Both the position numbers and the translations under genes were made by a program. From contig NC_081145.1 in assembly GCF_958295425.1 (NCBI RefSeq), positions 26,220,389 to 26,284,388 of the forward strand: a stretch of 64,000 nt of DNA, in the 5' to 3' direction. Origin of the DNA: Solea solea (lineage: Eukaryota; Chordata; Actinopteri; Pleuronectiformes; Soleidae). Below the pieces are notes generated by a model. That model was not told where the DNA came from and made no database searches. It was given only the letters and a program-made list of their open reading frames with translations. Shown piece after piece: positions 11,401 through 22,800 of this stretch (its first letter is position 1; the number at the start of each line of letters is the position of its first letter).

Positions 11401-14400
11401 CATTTAATGCGGAGAAGGTGGCAGCGGCTGAGTGAAGGCCTGGTGAAGGAGGTCCATCTGGAGACTGTGTGGATCAGCCCGAGACCAGCAAACAGAGGCA
11501 GGGACCGACCTGATCAAACCCCCGGTCAGGCAGACAGAGTGAGCAGAACACCAGGTCAGCCTGATGAATTCCTTATCATATTTCTTTCGGTTCAATTAGG
11601 ATATTTAGAGGAATTCACCTCCATGTGGAATGAGATTCTGGCGGTCGATAACCTTAGGGGGTGGACACCTTATTGCAGGCGGCATGGTGGCAGCTAAATG
11701 TCACCTCCATCATTAACACACCCGATCAAGTGCGCACACAAAGTGATTAGGAGAGCGGGATGTTTTACCATGATCTTTTGATTTCACCTTGACGCTGTTA
11801 AGCAGCAGAAACAGAAATAAATGGGTTACAAAACAGGAAAGAAAATAACAAAAAAAACAAAAATAAATCCATGTCCTATGATGTTACATGTATAATGCAC
11901 ATAATGCATGTTTGTTAACTTAAGACATGTCCTCCACCTAACTCAGAGCCTGATGGGGATTTTGGTTCTCCGGAGTCCAGAGTGACACTGGACTCCTTCC
12001 TCCAAGGATGTGCAGGAAAGGTGACCGTTGTTGTTGGCCTGGCTGGATCAGGAAAAACTCTGCTGACGTCTTGTCTCGGACAGCAGTGGGCACACGGTCT
12101 TGTAAGTACATACCTATTTAAATCATTTGTTATTTAGTGGGTACAGCACCTTTGTATTTGTGTTATTCGACTTGTGGAGGGTCTGAATTACATACTATAA
12201 ATAACCAAAACACGTCACATTTAGTATCATTTCAGTATCCGCTCAGCTCACTTGGAACCTCGCCAGAGCAGGTACCAAAAAAAAGCACCAGGTACCAGAT
12301 ACTATCACTGATGGAGTCGAGCCGAAAACACCCAACAACAATCATCAACTATTTCTAAAAGTGTGACACTGACCAACAAGCCTGCGACATTCTGTGTGCG
12401 ATTAATGTGATAAAATAAAAACACACGTTAAGGTCGCTGGCAGCCCTATGTTTGTTTGTGTGTATTTGGAGTATTTTATTCATCCCTTGCCTGTGTTTCT
12501 GTCCCCTCACACTCTCCTCTCATCCAGGGCCCAATCCCTTTATCCTACCTCTTTGTCCTGCTCGAGTTTCGTCAGCTCAATCTACTGTCCGGCCCTCTGT
12601 CCCTGTCTGAGCTGCTGTTCCGACACTACCTCCCTCCAAACGGGGGCGACGATGCAAAGGTAACATTAATCAGTAACATTATTAAAACAGTGTCCTCGTG
12701 AATCAGAACTTTTCTGGTGGTAAAAGCCGAACTTTGCAGGATTTTTACCCTAATTTAACAGCTTCGGAGTCATTGTGATGGTTAAATGTCTTGTTGCGAG
12801 GAAGATTGGGGCTGTCTCCACCGTCTCTGACCTGGAGTCCTCAGAATCAGGAGATCGTGCAAAGTCTCGAGTCTCGCTTCACACACACTCGCTTACCAGG
12901 TACCAGCTATGACATCAAGGCTTTTATCGAATACTGAGAATTGAAAAACACAGAAGAATGCAAAATGGACATGAGTCCACGGCTTGTGTTCGCTGGCTCC
13001 ATTGGAAACAAGTGCACATGGCCAGGGGAGAGGAAGGGAGGGGGGAGTGTCAGCTGTGAGTTTTTACCACTGTGAGGATAAAGAGGTAGATGATGGATTG
13101 AGGGAGGTTTGCGGTGCTGTAAAATATATACTCCAAAACTGAAGTGGCAGCTCTGTAGAAAAAGGCAATAAAAATTACCAGAATTGCAAAGTTCTGCTTT
13201 AATGTGAAAGAAGGAGAATTTAGGAGAATTCTTTTTCTTACATTCTGCATATTCTCTGTGTTTGGACAGCGAGCTATCGTGGATTACCTCCTGTCCAATC
13301 CAGAGCAAAGCTGCTGGGTGCTCGATGGCTACGATGAGTTTCACGACAGAGTCTCCAGACAAGAAGCGCAGGGGGAACCGTTGAGCCCAGAAAACCCTCT
13401 GCCCGTCGCGGACCTCGTCTCGGGGCTCCTCAGCCGTCAGCTCCTCCCCGGATGCACCGTGCTGATCACCTGTCGCACGCGTGACGTCATGGATTTGGAC
13501 GCCACGTCAGACAAAGTGGGCCAGCTGCTGGGATGGGACTGTCCCGACATCAAGGATTTTGTGGAGAACTTCTTTGGAGTGAAAGGTAAAAACCTACATA
13601 AAGTTGTAATAAATTTGATAAAATGAATCATGATCAGGCAGGAAGAGGTTAAACTAGTGAAAACACCATCTTACTTGGGTTTCTCTGCACTGAAGTCATT
13701 TCTATCTTCTCTCCAAAGGTGACTCAGCAAATAAAGGCCTTGGTCAAAAGGCAGCAGACCTCCTTCTTTCCAACCAACACCTCCTGGCCATGTCTTACCT
13801 CCCAGCCCTCTGCAACATCTGCTGCATATGTCTGAAACATCTTCTGCAGGAAGATAACGAACAATCTAGAGAAGAAGAAGAAGAGAGGGGAAGAGAGACA
13901 AGAAGAAAACCCCCTGAAAAGGGACCAAAAGCAGGAGGAGGAGTGCCGGCTGCAGGGGGAAGAAGAAGAAGAGGAAAGAATGAAGAGGACATGGATTGGA
14001 CGAATAGCAGAGCTCAGCCGTCACACACCCAGATTCCCTCCACTCTCACTCAGGTCTACTTCACTGTTCTTGATGCATTTCTCAGCCGTGACCATGAAAA
14101 ACAAGGAATACATGACAAAGCAAAGGCCACAAAACATCCACTGAGGTAACAACAAAGACTATTGTTTCACATTTACCACCACAAACAAATGGATTAAACG
14201 GATGCTTTACTAAGATAAGATAGGATTATCACAAGTAGTAAAAAAAGGGAAGGTAATAAACAGTAAGCAAGCATCGAAATCACCATAAAGTGTAGGAAAT
14301 ACTGAGAAATATAAAATATAATACACATTTTTATACAACATTACAATCAAAATATACAGTTTGTCACTTTCGTGTGATCTTTTATTAGTTTTGTTCAAAT

Positions 14401-16773
14401 AATTTATTACATTACAGTAATAATTTAATGACTGCCACAAGACATAAAACTCACAAGATAAAATATACTGTTTTTTCTCCTGGGAATGGATTGTATATAA
14501 CTATTTATAACTATAAAGTTAGAAGTATAACTAGTGTAACTATTACATTGAATGTATTCTTGCTTTTGCTGATGTAAAATGTCCTTTTATTGTATGCCAA
14601 TGTCTATCCAAACTGATATTTATCAACACATTTGAATTTAACCTCCTGCTCATACACTGTAAAAAAACAAAACACAAAAAAGGGTTATGTTTTGACTAAA
14701 ATGCAAATGCATTTGTTTTCTGTTTTCTTCCTTGTGCAGCTCTGTGTGTAAGCAGACCACTCTGAGTCGCTATCAATCAGAGATATGTGAGCTCGCTGAA
14801 CTGGCTTGGAGAGGTTTAGAGGAAAGCAAGATCCTCTTCTTGAAGGAGAATATTCCTGACAATGTTTTGGAGTTTTCAATCAGGACTGGGCTTCTCTCAC
14901 AGGTCACATAATCCACATACTGTAACACTGTCACAAATCTAAACAGCCAAAGTTTTCTTTACAATGAGCTCATGTCAGTCATGATAAATAAAGTGTATCT
15001 GTCTTTGAAGGTGGAGCTCAGGCTGGACGACGGTTTCCCTGCCAAAGCCTATTGTTTCATTCATCTGACCATACAGGAGTTTCTGGCTGCGGTCAGAATC
15101 ATGAGCAGTGATGATGTCACTGACTCACAGCTCAAGAAAAGGTAAAGAAGGAGGGCCAAATGTTCCACTATAACAACTACTAATACTACTACTACTAATA
15201 ATAATATTAATTTGCAAAAAAGGGAGATGATGACAAATCAAAAAGAACATTTAAAATGTGTGTGTATATATATACATGTACATATACATATTTTTATACA
15301 TATATACAGTATATACGTATATATATATACACACACACATTTTAACATTTTTTAACATTGTAATTTTTATATATCACTTTATTCATCCATCCATTTTCTA
15401 ATATGATATATCTGATATAGGGCAACCCTTCACTCTTACTCTCATACCTACAGTCAATTTAGAGTGACCAAGTTACCTTATCCCCATATTGCATATTGCA
15501 TGTTTTTGGACTGTGGGAGGAGCCGGAGAAAACGCATGCACACACGGAACAGAACATGCAAAAAGACCCTTGTTCCAACCGGGGCCCAAACCCAGGTCTT
15601 CTTTATATTTGTTACTGAATTTAAAGCTGTGTCACCTAACTTATCTTTTCTAAATACCTAGATTGCTTAGAAAGACAGGTTAAAATACTAATACTAATAC
15701 TAATATTTTAGGTTAGGTGAACTGATTGCTACTCTGTGCACTGCAACTAAAAATAGAGCCTGGTTAACTTAAGCTTGGAAGAACTCGCCAACAAGAAGAA
15801 CTTAAACAATTTATAAAAACGAATGAAAAATTATTATTATTATTATTACAAACTAACTTTTAATGCAAAACAATGTATATGACGTTTTTTACTGATGTAC
15901 AGACAGAACATTTGTTAAAAGCTCTAGACAAATAAAAACACTTTGCGTCACATTGATGTAAAGCATCTTTCAAAATTTGTTAAAAGAGGTATGTAAATAA
16001 AATGTACTTAATGTAATGATTATATATTTTTAATTGCTTTAGTTAACATGGAACATGCACATTAATAAACTTTAACTCTAATAAATGTGTGGTTTGAACA
16101 CATCATATCTATTCACACATGTATGATTATAAATTTTAATCTATTATTTTCTATTTAAAAGTGTAATATATTATATATATATATAGGTATAAAACATTTA
16201 AGGGCAAGTGAACCTGTCCCTGTTCTGTAGTCTGTCAGTAAAAATAGACTCATGTCACTTTAGTTTGAAAAACAAGTCACAACAACGCAAGAGAATCATC
16301 ATCGACTTCCAACCTGATTTTAAACATAAACAATGCACAGAGTGGACGTCTAAAATACTTCATCTTTAAACATGCAGGGTTTATTTTTTGATATTATTAT
16401 ACTTATTTGTGTGCTGTAGGACTTGACCAAATAAAGTCACACCGTATATTCCAGGAATAACTTGGCAGTGGAAGCTAAATGAGTTGTAAGTGGATCCGAG
16501 TCTATGGGACATGCGTGTGACCTGACGCCCTAAAAGGAGACACACACACACATACAGCAGTAGGGGTGTGGGAGTGTGTGAAAGTGACACTCAGCTGTGA
16601 CGCAGCTGAAGGTTTTTTCCTGTCACGCACAGCTGAAGACTTCAGTATAAATACCAGTCTGTCTGAGGAGCGAGAGAAGATGCTGCAGCTTCTCCTCCTG
16701 ACGAACGCCGCAGTGTTCAAATCCTAACATGCAACATAGATGGATAGATAGATAGATAGATAGATAGATAGAC

Positions 16774-16804
<31 letters not shown>

Positions 16805-19800
16805 ATGATAGATAGATATATAGATAGATAGATGGAAGTAACTTCAGGTTTCTGTTCACAATGCCTTCCTTTAAAACCAGTATGAGTTCTTTGGACTCTG
16901 GGATGTATCTACTGCACAATCAGACTTTGCTTTCATTCATATGCACCATCTTCCTCAATTTACTTTGACCTTTTTTTATGATTGAGAAGAGTCACAACTT
17001 AAGTGCAAAAGTAAAAAAAAAACAAAGTCACAGTTTGCATTATTCACTTTGGCTTTTGAGAGTTTTCATACTAAAGTCCCAATAAATCTTAACGGTGTTC
17101 ATATCTCTGACAAACTACCACAGAAATGGTGAGAGAGAAACAGAAAGAAAGAAAAAAGAAGTCTACACTGAAAGAGAAATGCTATCAAAGGAGTTCACTA
17201 CATCCTGTAGAGACTAGATGAAACTTGTATCTTTGATGATAGAAAAAAGGGAAAGATAAACATATCACGAAAACAGCACCACAATAAGGAAGGAGGTCAC
17301 TATGACATATCTCTGACAACTAAGATAAGACTTTCTGCATGTCTTGTCCTGTTTTCCTTTTGCCACTACACAATTTTGTTTTATTTGTACACTCGCTTTG
17401 GCAACACAAACGTATGTTTCCCATGCCTCTGTGGTCCTTTGAATTTGAATTTATAATTTAGATCGGTAAATAGGCAGTGAGAGAAAAATAATAAATAATG
17501 GTTTTAGTTTAGTTTTAGTTTATTTTGAACATAAAGAAGAACATTAATGTTCATTTCACAAGCAGACATACAAACCAAATCATCCACATTCATTAGCTTC
17601 TTCTCAGGAGGAGTGAAAAGAAGTATAAAACTGATTTAATCTCTCCCCTTCTCCTTGAAGTTGTCTGTCCTAAAGTTTGGTGTATTATTTGTGGGAGTTA
17701 CACATACAAAAAAAACACAAAATGCAGACTCCTTTTACAATATCCACCAAAATAAAAATAAATGTCTGTGTCACTACTGTCACTGTTTTGATTCTGTAAG
17801 TAAAAAACAATAAAATAGGCATATTATTCCAGTTATCCTAATATCACTGGGAAGTCACTGTGTGTTCCATTGTCAAATATTGACATTGTTCTTTCTTTCT
17901 TTTTTCTCTTTTCTTCTCAGATTCAGTCTGAAAACCCGTTGGATGACCAAGTCAGACCATCGGACTGTCTTCACGGACTCTCTGCACCTTTATGTGTGTG
18001 GTCTGGCTTCAGAACAGTGCACTCCAGCCTTGGTCCAGTTTGCCCGGGCCTCTGGTCGAGCAGGACTCCAGAGTTGGGTGCAAAAACGACAAGCCCTCGT
18101 TCTGAAACTGCTGAAATCCCTGTGCCACAACAACCTGACTGGACCAAAGGTGGAATGAACAGATGTGACACTTTCTTTCCTCTTTTCTGTCTCTTTCCTT
18201 ACTCATCCTCCTCTTCCTCCCCACATTTCCCCAGATACTGGAGCTTTGCCACTGTGTTCAGGAGAGTCAGGACCAGCAACTGGCCAAAGAGACTGTTGGT
18301 GCAAGATCCGCTCTGGAGCTGCGCAACATCCGGCTGTTGCCCAAAGACATTGATGCTGTGGCATTTGTAGTCAACTCTGTTGGGGATAATGGCATTGGGT
18401 TGGATTTCAGAGCGTGCTCGATGGAGCTGGAGTGTCTAGATGTTCTGCAGAGGTGTCGCTACATTCACCACCTCAGGTAGGTTGACGCACAAACACAAAC
18501 ATGTGAGGGTGGTGCAGGACATGTATGGAGTGATGGATGGGACAGTGAGACAGGTGCTACAGTGAAGATGCAAGGAGTAGAGGTAGAGAAGCTGGATGAG
18601 CTGCTCATGCACTTTCTTCTTCTTCTTCCTCCTCTTTCTCTTTCGGTTTTTCCTTTAAGGACCTCTTTCTCTTTATTAATAACTGTAAAAAAAGAAAAAC
18701 AATTAAATCAGTGGTTATGTTCTTATATATCCTCCTTATCCCCCACCCCCCTCCCCTCAGGTTAAGACACGTCAGTAACATTACCCGGTCTGCATATTTC
18801 CATCTAACCTCCGCACCTTCCCTTACCTCCCATATTTCAGGCCGTGGAAACACGTCATAAAAGACTCAAAATAGCTTCACTATTCCGTTCTCTGTTAACT
18901 GTGTCGTCCTGTTGTCTGTTGTTTTATTGTTTTGTCTCTGTAAAGTGTCCTTGAGTGTAATTATTACAACATATTTTACCTAACAGACTCGCACTGCTTA
19001 ATCTTCAGTGAGAGATTTTAGGTGGCTGGTGGTATCCAAACATTAATGCCTGATTCATTATTTTACGTTTTATTTAACATTATTTGTGTGTCTTTAGCTT
19101 CCGGAGCCGCAAGTACGATGACAAGTTTGCTGAGAAGTTGTCCTCCATTTTGTCCGACTTCCCTCTCCTGAGAAAACTAGAGTAAGATTAAACTTCTTAA
19201 ACTTTATTTTTTTTACCTTTAGCTTAACTGTAGAAATCAGCATTTACATACAGTATAGTATATACAATTATTTAACCTTTTAAAATGGAATATAATTCAA
19301 TATTTCTCCATCATCATCATGTACAGTACATGATCATGTAGTAGGAATGTTGAATTGCTAAACTTGTGCATTCTGCCATTCTGTTGAGTAAATAATGTTC
19401 CTATTTATAGATGAGACGTGCTGGAAGTGAACACATTGTACAATATTCAACATTTGACCTGATGTGTCCGAACTGAACGCTCCTTTATCGCACTGTATTG
19501 TTTCCAGTACGTGTTTCAGAACCTCTGTAATTGATTGAAGTCCTGAGATCCCCTCTGAAAAGAAGTCTTTTAATCATTTATTACTGGTAATTGACAGATT
19601 TTCCCATGTCTTGTGTAGGTTTTGCGGTGCCAGTCTGACGGCCACGGGAGCAGCGAGTTTGGCCTCTGCTCTGGAGAAGTGTCTGCACCTCACTGACGTC
19701 AAGTATTGATCTCCAAACATTAATCTCATGCCACGTGTAAACATGTGCTCAGATGATGCAGGTCTGAGATTGTTTTGTGTTTTGTTTATTTTTAAAGTCT

Positions 19801-22800
19801 AAGTGACAACAGCCTGAAAGATGATGGGATCAAACTCATTGCCGATGTCGTCACCAAACTGCCCAGACTAGAGTCTGTAATGTGAGTTTATTCCAACGCT
19901 GCAACAATGAAACCATTAATCCATAAAAAATTCATATCTTAATTCAACTATTTTTGATAATCTCTGATTTTTCAGCTTCTTAAAAGTGAATATTTTCTGC
20001 TTTTCTTTTCAAAGAAATGTTTAAAAATGTAGACATTTACTATTATTATATTTCATATATTTTTATTATTCCCCTCCCTCTAACACTGATGTTGAAGATG
20101 TCATTGATGATTATTATTAAGGCCCAAGTCACAAATGGCAGGGGCCGAAATGGCTCCTGCATGTAACCTATTGTTATCCTTCAGATTATTATTATATGCG
20201 TGGATTTGCGGTTACTTTTGAGGGGGTTAAGAGGCATAAAAACTCTGCATGGAGGTCAGGTCTGTAAAAATGCGATATTGACTTAGTTCCCGGACTCCTG
20301 CATTGCTCAAGGGCTCTATAGCGCCCCCTAAGGTGACCCGAAATTTTGTGGGAAGATGTCATAGACCAAGTCAAACAAAAACGTCGACCGTAACCATGGC
20401 CTCAACTCAACAGAATTTAATGTTGCCGTCCATTTTGAAGATTTGCACCCTACGTAAATGAAACTGGCCCGATCATTTTATTATGATGCTGCGTAATCTC
20501 AAAATATTGCTGCTTCTAAGTTTGAATCTTTTGTGTTTGTGTCACAGGTTTAGTCGGAACAACAGCTCCCTGCAGGCAGTGGACTATCTCATCGGGAAAA
20601 TGTCTTCACATGTGAACATCCAGAGTGTCCATGCAGAGTAGGATTTCTCACACACACACACACACACACACACACATGGTGCTGTTGCAGAATCTCGATG
20701 ACGTTTCATGAATTGTTGTCCCGTTGCAGTGGAATGAAAGAGTTTACAATAACTTTCCACCAAAGCTCAGATATGGAGTGGTGAGTTGAGTTTTTATGGT
20801 TTGATAAAATGAATAAAACCATTAAAACACACTGTAATGTTGCCCTCACTTATACTAACACTTCCTTCTTCTTGTCACACATTCACATGTGCAGCCATAA
20901 GAAGAAAACTCAACCAACTGTCAGGTAAAAACAACAATAACACTCTTTGTTATCACATGTTATTGACCTAACAAAACATAAATCAGCTTCCTGGGAGAAC
21001 TTTGCTCCGTCTCTGAAGGTAAATTACGGGTTGTGAGCAAAGTTCCACATTCTCTGATTTTATTTGGGTTTTTGGAAAGAATTGAACTTGCCCCCGAACC
21101 TGTAATTATACTTATTCATCCCTTTTTTTAATCTTGATTTAATCTCAATTTCTCTCCAGTTTAGTGAACCAGAAATGGACAAAGCCTGAGATACAAAAAG
21201 TTGGGAAATCATTGGCTCGTTGCCCCGCCCTCTCCGTCCTGGAGTGAGTAACCGTACCCATAATATCATAAAACCATCTACTTTAATCAAATACAATAAA
21301 GAATAAATGAATGTTGAAGCTGTACTGTGTAACTTTTAAACATGTCCATTACATCGATGTTACAAACCATGTTTTTGCACTGCAGTTACTTCATTTGCTC
21401 ACTTTTGGGGCAGTAAATTATATTAAATTTGATTTGATTTGATTTGATGAAAGGTCTTGACAGTTTTGCTTGACAGAAACTGTTGTTATATAACATATAA
21501 TTACACATTACTACAGCTTTAACTTACACTTTTACGTGTAAATACCACTCACTAAATGGTATGTGTGTGTGTGTGTTTGTAGTTTGTCTGGAGATCAGTG
21601 GGATGAAGACATTCTGGAGACGCTCACTCAACTTCTACCAAAGGTCAACGTCACCAACAAGATCCTGTAAGACTTGATTCATGCATCATCACTAAGTACC
21701 ATACAGTGACCAGTATAGGGTCAAGTATAGGTAATAATGTGAGTTGAAGCTAAATGTGTATGTAGTTGATTATATTGTACATAATTACACTTACATTTTC
21801 CATGTGTAAATATTGGCAAAAACAAACAAAACAAACCTGCTCAACGTCCGTATTAAATAAATAAACTGCAGTTTGTTTGATGACGGTGTGTTGTTGTTCT
21901 TTTTCTTTTCTTCTAGACTCAATGGCAGCTGCTCGTCAGTGGAGGACCTGGTTGTTCTGACCGCTCTGCTGTCTCACTGTCCCGCCGTGGTGGAGCTTCA
22001 TATCCGGTACGACGCAGCATTACATGAAGGCTATGAATCTGTACGTGGAAGATTCCTCTTTGGTTTGAAGCCGTGGCTCATACATTCATAACTGTCTGTT
22101 TATGTCTATGTTTATGTTGAAGACTGCAGTCTGATCCAGATCCTGTTCAGGTGTCTGTTGTGTATCCTGGAGGCAGCAAAAAGCCGGCAAACACTAAAGC
22201 ACTCTGGTATGTTTTCAGTTGTCAACTTTGTCCTTTTTTCACAAATTGTTTGTTTTATTTACTGTATTTACTTACTTTCCCAACCTCTTTAATCATCTGG
22301 ATTAGGGTAGAGTTTAGGGCTGAAACGATCAATCGATTATTAGTCGATTACTAAATGAATCGTCAACTATTTTGATAATTGATTCATCGGTTTGTGTGTT
22401 TTCTAAAGAATTCAAACAAGTTTCTGTGATTTTTCAGCTTCTTTAATGTGAATATTTTCTTGTTTCTTTGCTCCATATAACAAAAGAATCATTAAAACAG
22501 AATAATTTTGGTTTGTTGACAAAACAAGACATTTGAGAACATCGTCATTGTCAGCATTTTCTGACATTTCCTGGACCAAACGATTAAAATAATCGACACA
22601 TTCTTACAGCGCTTTTCATTTGCATTAACATATTATTTTATCGTGGTCAGATGTCAGTGCCACAGATGTTGTTATCGTCACTGATGATGGTTCTACTGTT
22701 GTCTCTCTCTCTCTGTCTCTCAGTCTCAGCTTCTGTGGGCTGCTGCACAACGATCTGGAGCCAGTGTGGAGGAGTTTGAGGACCTCGTGTGATCTCACTG

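Larger units (their letters stand above)
11369..13585 (+). other. NLRC5: NLRC5 linker and NACHT ATPase exons
   Basis: Exons are 11369-11554 (alternative donor 11524), 11947-12101, 12528-12659 and 13270-13585. The first encodes residues 138-199, including basic MRRRW (about 151-155), a possible second half of a bipartite nuclear signal. The second carries Walker A GLAGSGKT (230-237) in a VTVVVGLAGSGKT strand-loop. The third, with LFVLLEFRQLN, fits NACHT. The fourth carries Walker B WVLDGYDEF (311-319) and a sensor-like LITCRTRD block. Essential ATP-binding residues look intact, so nucleotide binding is plausible. Confidence 0.92.
15142..17920 (+). other. NLRC5 intron with repeats and an isolated TATA unit
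   Basis: This 2.8 kb intron contains TA/CA-rich runs near 15256-15345, a tRNA-tail-like repeat, a promoter-like segment (16646-16727) and a GATA microsatellite. No additional NLRC5 exon was found. Confidence 0.5.
13719..18149 (+). other. NLRC5: NLRC5 winged-helix and HD2 exons, with a charged insert
   Basis: Exons are 13719-14145, 14740-14902, 15011-15141 and 17921-18149. Residues 401-433 follow the NLR pattern LPALCNICCICLKHLL. A charged, low-complexity stretch (about 445-505, Glu/Arg/Lys/Gly-rich) comes next, then TLTQVYFTVLDAFL, the winged-helix motif. The third exon has FIHLTIQEFLAA (613-624), the strongly conserved NLR HD2 signature. The fourth contains LTGPK, matching human NLRC5 at the same point. 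The insert is longer than expected from the human protein and probably forms a surface loop. Confidence 0.9.
19098..20924 (+). other. NLRC5: NLRC5 LRR module A
   Basis: Exons: 19098-19181, 19619-19702, 19798-19881 (84 nt each), 20548-20637 (90 nt), then a split insert 20730-20780 (51 nt) and 20895-20924 (30 nt). The first opens FRSRKYDDKFAEKL, which matches the human sequence at the start of its LRRs. The 51-nt exon reads GMKEFTITFHQSS, an alternating hydrophobic strand rather than an LRR. This module has one LRR more than the following ones. Confidence 0.88.

Noticed and set aside
17870..18370. 166-codon plus-strand frame overlapping NLRC5 exons
   Set aside because: It is a different frame from the NLRC5 exons at 17921-18149 and 18235-18476, which keep the phase and match the family.
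22130..22206. Alternative acceptor (CTGCAG at 22129) for the module B insert exon
   Set aside because: It shifts the frame relative to both neighbouring exons; the acceptor at 22122 keeps it.
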